A DNA stretch of 64,000 bases from Dromiciops gliroides (Eukaryota > Chordata > Mammalia > Microbiotheria > Microbiotheriidae): contig NC_057861.1 in NCBI RefSeq assembly GCF_019393635.1, forward strand, positions 546,440,711 through 546,504,710, given 5' to 3'. Positions 21,973-32,985 of the stretch are shown one piece after another (position 1 is the stretch's first letter; each line of letters opens with the position of its first letter). The notes under the pieces were generated by a model, which was given only the letters and a program-made list of their open reading frames with translations, searched no databases and was not told the DNA's origin. The position numbers were made by a program, and so were the translations under genes.

Positions 21973-22071
21973 TTAGGTCCTGGTTTGCAATGGGAGCCTG
22001 AGGGCCAGTTCAGACAAATGACTCATTTCTGGTTGTTTGCTTCTTTTCTTGATATATTCCAGAGTTTTCAC
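21973..22071 (-). CDS. VPS35L: VPS35L last coding exon (C-terminal 32 residues)
   Basis: VPS35L (formerly C16orf62) is the alpha-solenoid scaffold of Retriever. With VPS26C and VPS29 it works with SNX17, the CCC complex and WASH to return cargo such as integrins from endosomes to the plasma membrane. On the - strand the acceptor CCTTTTTAG precedes GTGAAAACTCTG. The exon encodes [20 protein letters not shown] then [12 protein letters not shown] and TAA (21973-21975). It differs from my memory of the human C-terminus by only four conservative changes and ends at the same residue. It is 99 nt with the stop, phase 0 at its start. The C-terminal half of the solenoid is where VPS29 docks in this family. 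Confidence 0.96.
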   Translation of the reverse strand: MKTLEYIKKRSKQPEMSHLSELALRLPLQTRT

Positions 22072-22619
22072 CTAAAAAGGAAAATAAAGAAATATGAACT
22101 TCTGGTTCATAATTCTCAGGTCCAGTGCCCTTAAGGCACTTGCCCCAAATCAGCTGAGTAAATTTACACATTCTTGCCCAGAAGCCTACTTCTTAGCAAA
22201 AAAAAACCTAAGAATTCTGAAGGAAGCAGAAAGCAAGCAAGCCTTTTAATAAAACTCTATATGTGAATTGGATGTGTTATATGTTTATTCAGGATGTAAG
22301 CATTATGCTTCACCAGGAGTTAGATGTTGCTTTCTAGACAGCATTTTATTCTAAAATTGCTAAACTTTTCAACTGTAACTGTTCAGATTACAAAGAAAGT
22401 GGCCTCACAAAAATATGTGTCTGTGGCCTTTCTCCAAGATGAGGCTGGGGAGCTGTCAGATGTTTATCATCACCTCTCCTCTTGGAGGGTTCTACAAAGG
22501 ACCTTCTGAGTTCTTGATTAAGCCTTCTCGCCTGGAGAGGGCTCCAGGATATCCCCTTGCAGATGGTAAAGCCACTTGTGGCCTAAGAAAAAGGCTGTTG
22601 TTACCCATGCCACCCTTAC

Positions 22620-22766
22620 CACAGTCCTGGTGTCTGCACAGCCATGCCTCTGGGCTAGATTCCACAGGTTGACGGACAGCTGGTTAAGTTTGTTGTTTCG
22701 AAGATCACCATGAGCTAAGATGCTGTTAAAGAAGGAAAGTGCCAGAACACTTTGGCGCTTCAGGGT
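22620..22766 (-). CDS. VPS35L: VPS35L coding exon (penultimate)
   Basis: A 147-nt phase 0/0 exon of 49 codons, from [20 protein letters not shown] through [20 protein letters not shown] to ADTRTV. The acceptor is CTGCTTTAG (22767-22769 side) and the donor is GTG|GTAAGG. The sequence is nearly identical to the human ALKRQS...[13 protein letters not shown] segment. It is separated from the last exon by an intron of only 548 bp, whereas the upstream intron is 12.8 kb. Confidence 0.96.
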
Positions 22767-22854
22767 CTAAAGCAGACAAAAGAAAATCAGTTATTTGTCT
22801 TGCCATCCAACCACCAGTTTGAAACCAGAGTGACAAAGCTATCCTCCTGCCCTG

Positions 22855-23012
22855 GTAGAAAGGGTGCTGGATCTGAGTTAGGGACCTGAATGTGAATCCC
22901 AGCTCTGCCTCTTGCTTCCCTGTCACTCCCTTATGCTGATCATCCTCTCTGGTCTCAGTTTCCTCTTTTATGAAGCGAGGGGGTTCTAAATCTATGATTC
23001 TATAATCAGAAG
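22855..23012 (+). repeat. MIR/THER-like SINE
   Basis: CCAGCTCTGCCTCTTGCTTC, GGTCTCAGTTTCCTCTTTTA and the end AAATCTATGATTCTATAA. Confidence 0.6.
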
Positions 23013-23210
23013 TGAAAACCTAATAGATACAGGCATCTGATGAAAATTGGGAAAAACAGATTGGTTCTCTTTTGGTATTGATTTCATTCTGTATCATTGC
23101 CAACATTTTTGTAACTGCCTAACTCATGTTTCATTTGTCTCAAAGTTTGGAAATTAAGCTTTCCTGTAAATCACTCATTGTCTCTGAGTTAAGTTTAGAA
23201 GTTCAGTTAC

Positions 23211-23369
23211 CAGGCAGCTAGGTGGTACAGTAGATAAAGCACCGGCCCTGGATTCAGGAGGACCTGAATTCAAATCTGACCTCAGACACTTGACACTTAC
23301 TAGCTGTGTGACCCTGGGGAGGTCACTTAACCCTCACTGCCCCACAAAACAAAACAAAACAAACAAAAA
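23211..23369 (+). mobile_element. WSINE1-type SINE
   Basis: GGCAGCTAGGTGGTACAGTA head with a (CAAAA)n tail. Flanks AGTTCAGTTACC and AGTTTGGTTCCC are only roughly alike, so the TSD has decayed. Confidence 0.92.
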
Positions 23370-23944
23370 GTTTGGTTCCCCTGCTTATCATTGTTCTATT
23401 CCTGCCTCAAGGAAATCTGTTATCCTTGAAGTGGATTCAGGGAGACTCCAGAGAGACTAGTCTGTTATCCAAGGAAGCCTGGTCCACTATTGCTAAACTG
23501 TTCCTAGCAACAGGATGAAAGGAGGGGTTGTTGCCAGCCCTTCATTTCCAATTTCCAGCCAACTATTTTGTTCCTCACACCTGTGATGCTACAGACTTTG
23601 TAGGTAATAATAGTATTTTCCCACCTATGATACTGCCTTCTATTCTGGATGCTCCTCCTTTTGTCTATAAGGAAATCTTTGCCCCTCATTCAGGGTCTTA
23701 GCTTTTTTGAAGGGGCTAAGGCCCTGTTTGTTGGCAAATTCACACTGTCAATGAATTGATTATGCCCAGAACTCTTTGCTTCAGTTTACATTTATTTCAA
23801 CTGTAACACTAATAAATCTAAAATAAAGCTCAAGTTTCTGCCTGGAATCATTATTGTAATTAGCATTCATGAAAATGCCAGATTACACCAACCAGGTGGC
23901 TTTATCCTTAACACTAATGACCTATACAGACACTTCTTGCTCTT

Positions 23945-24680
23945 ATAAAAATAAAGTCAAACTCCTTAGCTTGGCATTTAAGGCCCTGCACAATGTGGTG
24001 ATGATTTAACTGTTCAGCTTTATCTTTCCACTCCACCCAAGTCAGGCTTTAAATCATTCCCATTGCTGCCTTTGTTCATGCCATTCCCTAAGCTCAAAAT
24101 ATCATATCTCAGTATCTTTGTCAGCTGAACTCCAAGCCATCTCTCAGACACCATTGGTGCTACCATCTTTTTTTAATGCCAGTGATTTTCCCAACTTTAT
24201 TGTTGATTCTTTTTATATCAAATTCCCAAATCTATCCCACCCACCCACTGTGAGTTTTTTCTTTTAAACAAAGATTCAAAAAGAAATCGTTCTGTAGGAT
24301 CAAATGTCTGCATCTGACAATATATTCAATATTCCACAGTTCCCCACCAAGGCAGTGAAGTTACATTTTTATCAATTCTTATTGCGATCACAGCACTTCC
24401 ATGTTTCAATCTTGAGCTATCCTACTCCATCCTTCCCTTTCCTTCTTGACACCAAGCTAGAAATGATCCATCTCTTCTTTGAATTTTCATAACATTTTCC
24501 TTGTTCCCTTTTTATTTTCATCACATTCTTAAACAGTCCTTAATCTCCCACCATCACCACCTCAGGAGATAGTACGCTCCTTAGAATGAGGGAGGGTATC
24601 TTATACTTCATGTTTCTTCCTCAATGTTTGGTTCAGTGCCTCTAGCATAGAAGAGGCTCAATAAATATTTGTTAAATTGA
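23945..24680 (+). repeat. L2 LINE 3' portion, split
   Basis: 23945-24165 reads TTAAGGCCCTGCACAATGTG and the following L2 text. 24500-24680 ends TAGAAGAGGCTCAATAAATA. Between them, 24166-24495 looks like antisense L1-type 3' sequence, though less certainly. Confidence 0.6.
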
Positions 24681-24894
24681 AGTAAAAAGCACATGTTCGC
24701 CAGCCGTGCCAACAACAGATTAGGAAATAGGCTTGGGGGCCTTCTCAGAATCTACCTCCCACTCCCTAGAAGGTTCATTGCCTTAGTATCATAAATAAAT
24801 AACAGCTGAACCTTTCTTCTGATGCTCCAAGAGACAGATGAATCATGCTTTTTTCTGCATAAATTCCAAGTGTTATGTTGCTGAAACATTCTGC

Positions 24895-25895
24895 CCAAAT
24901 CTACCAAAGCGATTGTTTTTCTCATCAGTTCCCCTGGACTTAATTACCGTCTCTATGCTGATGATTCTCAAATCCAACCATGCTGCTCTAGTCTCTCTGT
25001 TGACCTTCAATCTCACATCTCCAACTGCCTTTCATACACCTTGAACTGGATGTCCAGTAGAAATCTTAAATTCAAGATGTCCAAAATAGAATTTATTGTC
25101 TTTCCCCCTAAACCCTCCCCACTTCCTATTTTTCCTATTGGGGTAGAGAACAACACCATCCTCCCAGACCCTCGGGCTCACAAGCTAGAAATCACCATCT
25201 CTCCCCCCATATTTAAGTTGTTGCCGAGGCCTATGGATTTCACCTTTGCAACATTTCTCCCCTCTGATGCCTACACCATTCTAGTCTAGGCTCTCGTTAT
25301 CTCACACCTGGATTATTATAATAACAGTCTGATCCATTCTCTCTTCAGCCACTAAAGTGATTGTCCTAAAACGCAGATCTGATAATGATACTGTATACTC
25401 CAGCGGCTCCCTATCGCCTCCAGGATCAAATACAGCAATGCTCTATTTGGCCTGCAAGGTCCTTCATAACACTGCCCCTTGCTGTCTTCCCAGTCTTCTT
25501 AGACCTTACTTCCTAACACATACGCTTCAATCCAGAGACGCTGGCCTCTTGGCTGTTCCATGAACTAAACACTCCATCTCTCAACTCTAGGCATTTTCTC
25601 TGCCGGTCCTCCGTGCCTGGAATGCTCTCTCTCCTCCAATCCAACCACAGAACTCCCAGGCTTCCTTTAAGTCTTAACTAAAATCCCACCCCCCACAAGA
25701 AGTCTCCCCTCTTTTAACTATTTCCTATTTATCCTGTATATAGCTTGCTTCATATATGTATATTTCCATGTTGTCTCCCCGGTAAGCTCCGTGAAGGCAA
25801 GGTCTGTCTTTTGCCTTTTTTTGTAACCCCAGCACTTGACACCGTGACCGGCACATAGTAGGCTCTTAATAAATGTTTCCTGAATTGATTGAACC
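24895..25895 (+). repeat. L2 LINE, reverse-transcriptase 3' part and 3' UTR
   Basis: A relatively well kept L2 copy of 1 kb. It begins at the RT catalytic region (frame reading LYADDSQI near 24950), then TTGAACTGGATGTCCAGTAG, CCAAAATAGAATTTATTGTC, CTCCCTATCGCCTCCAGGAT and the terminus GTAGGCTCTTAATAAATGTT. The frame breaks at several points, so it is a dead fragment. Confidence 0.88.
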
Positions 25896-26081
25896 TTATC
25901 TAACCCCCATAATTTCAAATGTAGGTTCAAACCGACTAAAATAAATAAAACTAACTAAAAACTGAACAATAAACTCTAATACAGAAAAAATTAAAGGCAA
26001 ATAGAAAATGTAAGAGGTACATTCCAAATTGCTAACATTACAATCCCCATTCCTATTACTAGCTAATTATATGCAAGACAG

Positions 26082-26335
26082 AGCACCTAAGTGGCATAGC
26101 AGATGGAGTGCCAGGCCTGGAGTCAGGAAGGCCTGAGTTTAAATCCAGTCTCAGACACTAGGTAGCTATATGACCCTGGGAAAGTCCCTTAACCCTGTTT
26201 GCCTCACATTCTTAATCTGTAAAATGAGCAGAAAAAGGAAAAGGCAAACCACTCCAATATCTCTGCCAAGAAAACCCAAATGTGGTCATGAAGAGCTGGA
26301 CACAACTAAAAATGACTGAACAACAACAACAATGT
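26082..26335 (+). repeat. CORE-SINE with RTE/BovB-like tail
   Basis: tRNA head and CORE, then AAAGGCAAACCACTCCAATA, 'atctctgccaagaaaaccc' and the tail AACAACAACAAC. Confidence 0.8.
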
Positions 26336-26357
26336 GGATTAGTGGCTGAGCACATTT

Positions 26358-26520
26358 GGGGGGAGGGGGGCAATGAGGGTTAAGTGACTTGCCCAGGGTC
26401 ACACAGTAAGTGTCGGGTGGAGGCTGGATTTGAACTCAGGTCCTCTTAAATCCAGGGCCGGTGCTTTATCCACTGTGCCACTTAGCTGTCCCTTTTCTCT
26501 TTCTTTTTTTTGTTTTGTTT
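26358..26520 (-). mobile_element. WSINE1-type SINE
   Basis: TSD TGGCTGAGCAC(A/G)TTT at 26343-26357 and 26521-26535. A T-rich extra of about 28 bp sits at the head side, which is unusual for a reverse copy. Confidence 0.9.
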
Positions 26521-26671
26521 TGGCTGAGCACGTTTTAAATCAAGATACTTGCATATATTGTGTGTGTACTTTAAGTTCCAAGAAGAATGAACATTCCCCC
26601 CACCCACCCAAAATAGCAATCTCAATTTTAAGATGAGCTGGTGTGTTGGAATTTTTAAAATACTGAAACTA

Positions 26672-26836
26672 GGAGGCAGGTAGGTAGCACAGTGGATAAA
26701 GCACTGGCCCTGGATTCAGGAGGACCTGAAGTTCAAATTTGACCTCAGACACTTGACATTTACTAGCTGTGTGACCCTGGGCAGGTCACTTAACTCTCAT
26801 TGTCTCACAAAAAAACCCCAAAAAGCAAAAACAAAA
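26672..26836 (+). mobile_element. WSINE1-type SINE
   Basis: GCAGGTAGGTAGCACAGTGG head, B box disrupted by one inserted base, and an A/C-rich tail. TSD not clear. Confidence 0.88.
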
Positions 26837-27863
26837 AACCCTGAAACCTATGATTAATCATAGCAGTTCCTTATGAGCTGCTTTTGCTCCATAAAAGCAG
26901 AAAACATATCAAATTCAGAGGTGGGTCTACATTTGTTGTTAGGGAAGCTCAATAAACCTCCAGGAGCCAGCCTGAGAGACGGGAAGACTTGGGAACAAGC
27001 CCTGCTTCTGATGCCTACATGGTACTGGACAAGACTCAATTTCTCAAGCAATTTTTTAAGACCCTGTTGCAGAGCAGTTGCCAACCTGCATTGGTAGAGG
27101 GAATTTCTGTCCCTAGAGTTCTCTAAACCAGTGAAATCACAAAAAAGAAATCCTAAGTTCAAACAAAGGTCAATATAAAATGTAATAAACAACACTCAAA
27201 ATTTGGCCACCCACAACCCCCTTGTGCAGGAGCAAATACTAATTTTTAAACTGTTAATAAACCTGACCTTCTTTTTTTTTCTAATTTGGATCTTGTTACC
27301 AAACATCCTGTCACTTCTCTAACACAATAAAATCCTAACCAAAATGGAAAGGATCATTCATATAAAGAAAACCCAAATCTTCTTTCCCAGGTTCAGATGC
27401 CAAAGCCTCTAACAGCAGAGAAGCTCTGGAATAGGAAAAATGCCCCAAGCAACAAGCAGCCTCCAGGCCGCCCTAGCCAAACCCAGCATCTATACATCCA
27501 TACATCCATACATCTCTATAACACAGTAACTGCTGTAAAATGTGGGGTCTAATTTCAGCTACCACCCTCAGAATCAAGCAGGGCCTGTCCACACCATCCA
27601 GCAGTATGGCAGTGTATGACCCATGCAGAAGCCCCCAGTACAGACAAGGATGCTGATGATATTCATAAACTGAAGAAAATGTCAAAGGAAACAAATAAAT
27701 TCCTCGGACCAAGAGATGTCCAAGAGTAAACAAGTCCAAGTAGAACCTCAGACAAGAAAAATTCCCTGCCCATAAGAACCACAACTGTATCTGGAAGAAA
27801 TTAAATAAGACATATAAAACGGCAAAAATAGCAAGAAGAATTAATAATTTAAAATAATATTAA

Positions 27864-28015
27864 GAGAGGCAGCTAGGTGGCATAGTGGATAGAGCATCAG
27901 TCCTGAACTCAGGAGGACCTAAATTGAAATCTGGCCTCAGACACTTGACACTTACTAGCTGTGTGACCCTGGACAAGTCACATAACCCCAAATGCCTCAC
28001 CAAAAAAAAAATAAT
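27864..28015 (+). mobile_element. WSINE1-type SINE
   Basis: TSD AATAATATTAA at 27853-27863 and 28016-28026. Confidence 0.93.
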
Positions 28016-28026
28016 AATAATATTAA

Positions 28027-28515
28027 TAAACCTCACCCTAAAAATCAGAATGGGTCAAACAGAAAACAACTCAATGAGACAACAAGAAACACTGAAACAA
28101 AATTAAAAAATGGAAAAAAAAACAGAAGAAAATAAAAGGAATATAATACCAAAAACAAAAGACCTGGAAAAAGGTCAAGAAGAGATAATCTAAGAATTAG
28201 ACTACTTGAAAATCATGAACTTCTCCAAAAAGCATGGTTACCCATATTTAAAGAAATCATAGGGCAGCTAGGTGGTGCAGTGGATAAAGCACCGACCCTG
28301 GATTCAGGAGTACCTGAGTTCAAATCTGGCCTCAGACACTTGACATTTACTTGCTGTGTTACCCTGAGCAAGTCACTTAATCCTCACTGCCCTGAAAAAA
28401 AAAAAAAAATACTGCAGGCAGCCAGAAAGAAACAATACAAGTACCAAGGAGCCACAATAATGATCACACAAGAATGTGCAACTACTGCTTATAAAAGAGA
28501 AGGCACTTAGAATAA
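28027..28515 (+). pseudogene. L1 ORF1 remnant, split by a SINE
   Basis: 28040-28250 is A-rich, coiled-coil-like coding sequence (reading ...RMGQTENNSMRQQETLKQ). After the SINE, 28405-28500 reads LQAARKKQYKYQGATIMITQ, resembling the conserved C-terminal domain of the L1 ORF1 RNA-binding protein. Frames are broken. Confidence 0.6.
28261..28409 (+). mobile_element. WSINE1-type SINE in an L1 ORF1 remnant
   Basis: Full head and CORE with a pure A tail. It separates the coiled-coil part and the C-terminal part of the ORF1 remnant. Confidence 0.94.
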
Positions 28516-28529
28516 AAAATTCCAAACGG

Positions 28530-28985
28530 CAAAAATGCCAGATTATGATGGGCTTTATAAGCCAGAGGGTTTTATATTTGATCCTGGACATGAGAGAACC
28601 ACAAGAGTTTATTGAGTAAGGAGATGACATGATCAGACCCATGCTTTAGGAAAATAAATCTGACAACTGAGTAGAAGATTGAATGATGTGGGAAGAGATG
28701 AGGTAGGGAGACCAACCAGGTGGTGAGGTAATGAGAGCACTTTTACCACAATGGTGGCAGTGTGAGAATAGAGAAGACAATTACATGAAAGAAGTTACAA
28801 AAGTGGAATCAAGAAAATTTTGCAACTGATTAAATACAAGGGAATAGTAAGAGAATGAGGAACAAAGATGACACTGAGATTACAAGTCTAAGTGATGGTG
28901 GTGTCCTTAACAATAACAGGAAAGTTAGGAAGACAGGAGAGCTTGGGTGGATAATGAGTTGCATTTTGGACATGTTGAACTTCAG
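28530..28985 (-). repeat. L2 LINE fragment (RT 3' region, antisense)
   Basis: GATGGGCTTTATAAGCCAGA, 'tttattgagtaaggagatgacatg', GGGAGACCAACCAGGTGGTG and TGCATTTTGGACATGTTGAA follow antisense L2 order. Confidence 0.75.
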
Positions 28986-29592
28986 CAAAGAGATGATTTA
29001 AAACGTAAGATTCACATACAGTCAAAATGAAAGACTGGAGCAAAATCTGTTATGTTTCAGCTTAACTCAAAAGCAAAAACAATAAGGGTGGTAATCATGA
29101 TCTTATGTAAGGGTACAGTATAGTTAAATAGGATAAAAAGAGAAACTACATTATGCTTAAAGGCACCAAAAATAATGAATCAATATAAATACTTAAGTAT
29201 ATGCACCAAAACATAAATGCCTAGCATCTAAAAATTAACTGACTTGCACAGAGAAATTAATAGTAAAATTATAATAGTGGGAGGCTTTAATGTATCACTT
29301 TCAGACTTAGAAAAATCCAATGAAAAGCTACATAAGAAAAAAATTAAGGACCTGAATATAACTTTAGAAGAAAATAGAGATATTAGACCTCTGTTAATTA
29401 CTAAATGGAAGCAAAAAGAAGTTTGCATAGCCTTTAGCTGTGCATAGCACTTTTTAAAAAACTGACCATGTACTGGGTATTGGGACATACAACCTTCACC
29501 ATATATACATACACACACACACACATATATGTAGACAAGCCAAAATTCATGATTTATTGACCACAGTTAATGAAATTAAAATTGAACATGGA

Positions 29593-29740
29593 GGGCAGCT
29601 AGGTGGCGCAGTGGATAGAGCACCGGCCCTGGAGTCAGGAGTATCTGAGTTCAAATCCGGCCTCAGACACTTAACACTTACTAGCTGTGTGACCCTGGGC
29701 AAGTCACTTAACCCCAATTGTCTCACTAAAAAAAAAAAAA
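29593..29740 (+). mobile_element. WSINE1-type SINE, young
   Basis: Close to the local consensus with a pure A tail. TSD AATTGAACATGGA (29580-29592, 29741-29753) lies in L1 ORF2 sequence. Confidence 0.96.
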
Positions 29741-30207
29741 AATTGAACATGGAATTGATTGGGTAAACATAATTAATTAATTGGAGCATGAATAACTTAA
29801 TCCTAAAGAACTGATGGGTCACACACAAAAAACAAATAGAAACAAAATTTCATCAGATAAAACAACAATAATGACATAACATACCAAAACTCACGGGATG
29901 CAGCTAAAGCAGCCCTTAAGGGAAAATTTCTATCACGAAATGCTTTCATCATAAAAACAGAAAGAACAAATAAATGAATAAGGCATGCAACAAAAAGCCT
30001 GGGACAACAACAAATGAAAAACACCCAACTAAACAACAAAACAGAAATTCTGATAATTAAAGAAGAGATTTAAAAAAATGAAAGCAAAAAAAAAAAAGAT
30101 TTGAAAAAGAAAACTAGGTGCTTAAGAACCCAAATGTTAACTAATCTGATTTTTTTTTTTTAAATAGAAGAAAACCAAAACTGTCCCTATCAAAAACGAG
30201 AAAGGAG

Positions 30208-30377
30208 GGGCAGCTAGGTGGCGTAGTGGATAGAGCACCAGCCCTGGAGTCAGGAGTACCTGAGTTCAAATCCGACCTCAAATACTTAACACTTACTAGC
30301 TGTGTGACCCTGGGCAAGTCACTTAACCCCAATTGCCTCACTAAAAACAAACAAACAAACAACAAAAAAAACCACCT
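30208..30377 (+). mobile_element. WSINE1-type SINE, first of a pair
   Basis: A (CAAA)n tail. Its left TSD (30192-30207) pairs with sequence after the second SINE, not directly after this one. Confidence 0.95.
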
Positions 30378-30384
30378 CAGGCTA

Positions 30385-30522
30385 GGGGCAGCTAGGTGGT
30401 GCAGTGGATAAAGCACCAGCCCTGGATTCAGGAGTACCTGAGTTCAAATCCTGCCTCAGATACTTCACACTTACTAGCTGTGTGACCCTGGGCAAGTCAC
30501 TTAACCCCCATAGCCCTGCAAA
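30385..30522 (+). mobile_element. WSINE1-type SINE, second of a pair
   Basis: Starts 7 bp after the first SINE's tail region. Followed by AAAAATGAGAAAGGAG (30523-30538), which matches AAAAACGAGAAAGGAG before the first SINE. Confidence 0.95.
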
Positions 30523-30952
30523 AAAAATGAGAAAGGAGAATTCATAACAATTGAAGAAGAAATAAAGGAAATAGTCGGAAACTATTTTACTCAATTATAT
30601 ACCAAAAAAGTTCACAACTGATAGGAAATTAATAGCTACTTACAAAATATAAAATACCCAGATTAACATAAAAACAGTTAACTCAATATCAGAAAAAGAA
30701 ACTGAATTAGCATAAATGAACTCCCAAAGTGTGTGTGTCGGGGGGAACCCTCCAAGACTGGATAGATTTACAAGTGAATCCTAACAAATTTTCAAGCAAA
30801 TAATCATATCATTATTACACTTTTTTCAAAAATAGGAAAAGAAGGGACCCTTCCAATCTCTTTCAATAATATAAATATGGTTTTGATGCCTAACCAGAGA
30901 GAAAAAAAGCAGGAAAAAGAAGTTTTCATGAATCATTTAAAAAAATAAATAG

Positions 30953-31092
30953 AGGGGCAGCTAGGTGGCACAGTGGATGGAGCACCAGCCCTGGATTCAG
31001 GAGTGCCTGAGTTCAAATCCAGCCTTAGACACTTGACACTTAGTAGCTGTGTGACCCTGGGCAAGTCACTTAACCCCTACTGCCCCACCAAA
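30953..31092 (+). mobile_element. WSINE1-type SINE
   Basis: Flanked by AAAAATAAATAG and AAAAATAAAAAATAG (imperfect TSD). It marks the end of recognisable L1 ORF2. Confidence 0.93.
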
Positions 31093-32816
31093 AATAAAAA
31101 ATAGAAAAGAGCAGATGAAACTCAGAAAGACACACAGAAAATCAGGGTAGTGTTGGAACTACCCTACTAAATTTGGAAAACAAAAAAGCTACATGTAGCA
31201 TTTATTAAGTGCTTCTTATGTACCAAGCACTGTGCTATTAGAAATTTTAGGCTTCACATATAGTCCTACTTTTCTGTTCCATATTATTCAGGCCAAAAAC
31301 CTGCTAGGCCCTGGATTCCAAAAGTTATGCTGTTCATCACTGATGGTCCAGACCTAAATTAATTCAATATAGCATAGTTGATATTTGGAATTTCGTTTTC
31401 CTTCTTTTCTGGAGTGTTTGAGGCAAAGGTAGGTGGAGAAAAAGAGGGAGAATAAATTTCTGTTTATTAATTTGTAAAGGAAAATTCCCACTGAGCCAGA
31501 GGTCAATTTCTACTTCTGTAACAACCTACCTATTTAAAAAATACCAACAAATAACCTACCTACCTAAAAAGTAGCTGCATAATTATGTCTGATCCATATC
31601 CACTACATTAACAAATTTTACTCTTGACTTTGGCCTGAGTAAATCCAGACAATACCCTCACTGAAGCAGAGAGAAAAGTAAATGGCTTATAACTATCAGT
31701 TTAATCAAATGCATATTGACCTTGTCAAACTGAAATAGATGTCATTTTTGCCAATATCCAAGCTCCCAGAAAACAGAAGAAAAGAAGGTGCTTCTACTAC
31801 TGGATGGACACAAGCCCCACATTTCATCTATTAGTGCTAATTAAGCAAAAGTTGCAATTTCTGAAGATCTAGCACTCTTCAGATAAAGTGACCAACAGTC
31901 CATGTAACAGGATGACAACCATTCTCTACTTTGATCCAAAAGGATACTACTAAAAGAAAATTTCAAAGTAAAGCCAAGTAAAAAAGAGAACCTTTTTAAA
32001 CTAAAATTCATTGAAGTGGAAAATATTGTTAAAATCAAAATAAGGAATACAACCACCACCTAGCTGTCCCACTGTACTTCTCTTCTGAATAATTATATTG
32101 CTTGTTTTAAATGCTAAAATTCATTTAAAACAATACCATTGGGCTTGTTCCTGTAATGAAAAATCATGTTGATCAATACTAAAAGGACAGAAAGGCACTA
32201 ACGACCATTATAACAGTATAGTACTAAGTTTGCAAAATCCTAGAACACTTTAAATTGAAAACGACGAGTTTCTTTTTAATTCTCCTAAAGAACTGCCACT
32301 TGTAGGAAGTGTTAAGCATCTGGGCTGGTTCCCAGCTTTACCTCAACCCAAACAATTGCAAAAAGTTCTTCATTAAAGCATCATAATCCCCTTGAGATGA
32401 CTTTAAAACACATTTCTATTCATTGTGAAGCAGGGTCCCCAGAGTGTTCAAGCTAAAAGGAGGAGAGTCACTTGAAATCATCAAGTTCCACATTAAGGCT
32501 GCTCTCCACAGCCATAAGCGTCACTCCCTGCTGTGCAGGGAGAAATCTGACACAGTTTTTTCTGTCCTTCTAATGTGCATGAGCAATGGGTCTAATGCTT
32601 GCTGAGTTACTGCAGGGAGGTGGTCCGTACAGGTTTTCATACTGCCCTTTCAGGAAAGATATCAATGTTAAGTTTCAAATCAATCCATATCTTGCCTGTA
32701 ATAAAAATATCCAAGTATTTAGGTATTTCAGATGGGAATGCCTGTTGTTCTAGAAGAATCAAAATGTTCCCAGAAAACACTCCCAAATTTCACTATTTTC
32801 TCTTGAACTTATTTTT

Positions 32817-32944
32817 TTAAATTAATTAATTAATTAATTGATTTTTTTTTCCGTTACATGTAAAGATAGTTCTCAACTTTTGTTTATACAAGCTTTCCAA
32901 TTTCAGATTTTTCTCCCTCCCTCCCCTAGACAGCAGGTAATGTG

Positions 32945-32985
<41 letters not shown>

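Larger units (their letters stand above)
29160..30952 (+). pseudogene. L1 ORF2 remnant (endonuclease to RT start), SINE-riddled
   Basis: Includes the endonuclease motif reading IIIVGGFNVSLSDL (29268-29310). Then CATGTACTGGGTATTGGGAC, GATGCAGCTAAAGCAGCCCT (29898) and GGATAGATTTACAAGTGAAT (30760) at the RT entrance. Many frameshifts; three SINEs interrupt it. A short CA/TA run lies at 29500-29530. Confidence 0.8.

Noticed and set aside
24895..25563. A novel reverse-transcriptase gene
   Set aside because: The YADD-containing frame is a dead L2 fragment with frame breaks and a standard L2 3' terminus.
26854..27195. A 113-codon - strand frame in a VPS35L intron
   Set aside because: No family resemblance, no splice context and no conservation evidence; about what chance allows in this much sequence.
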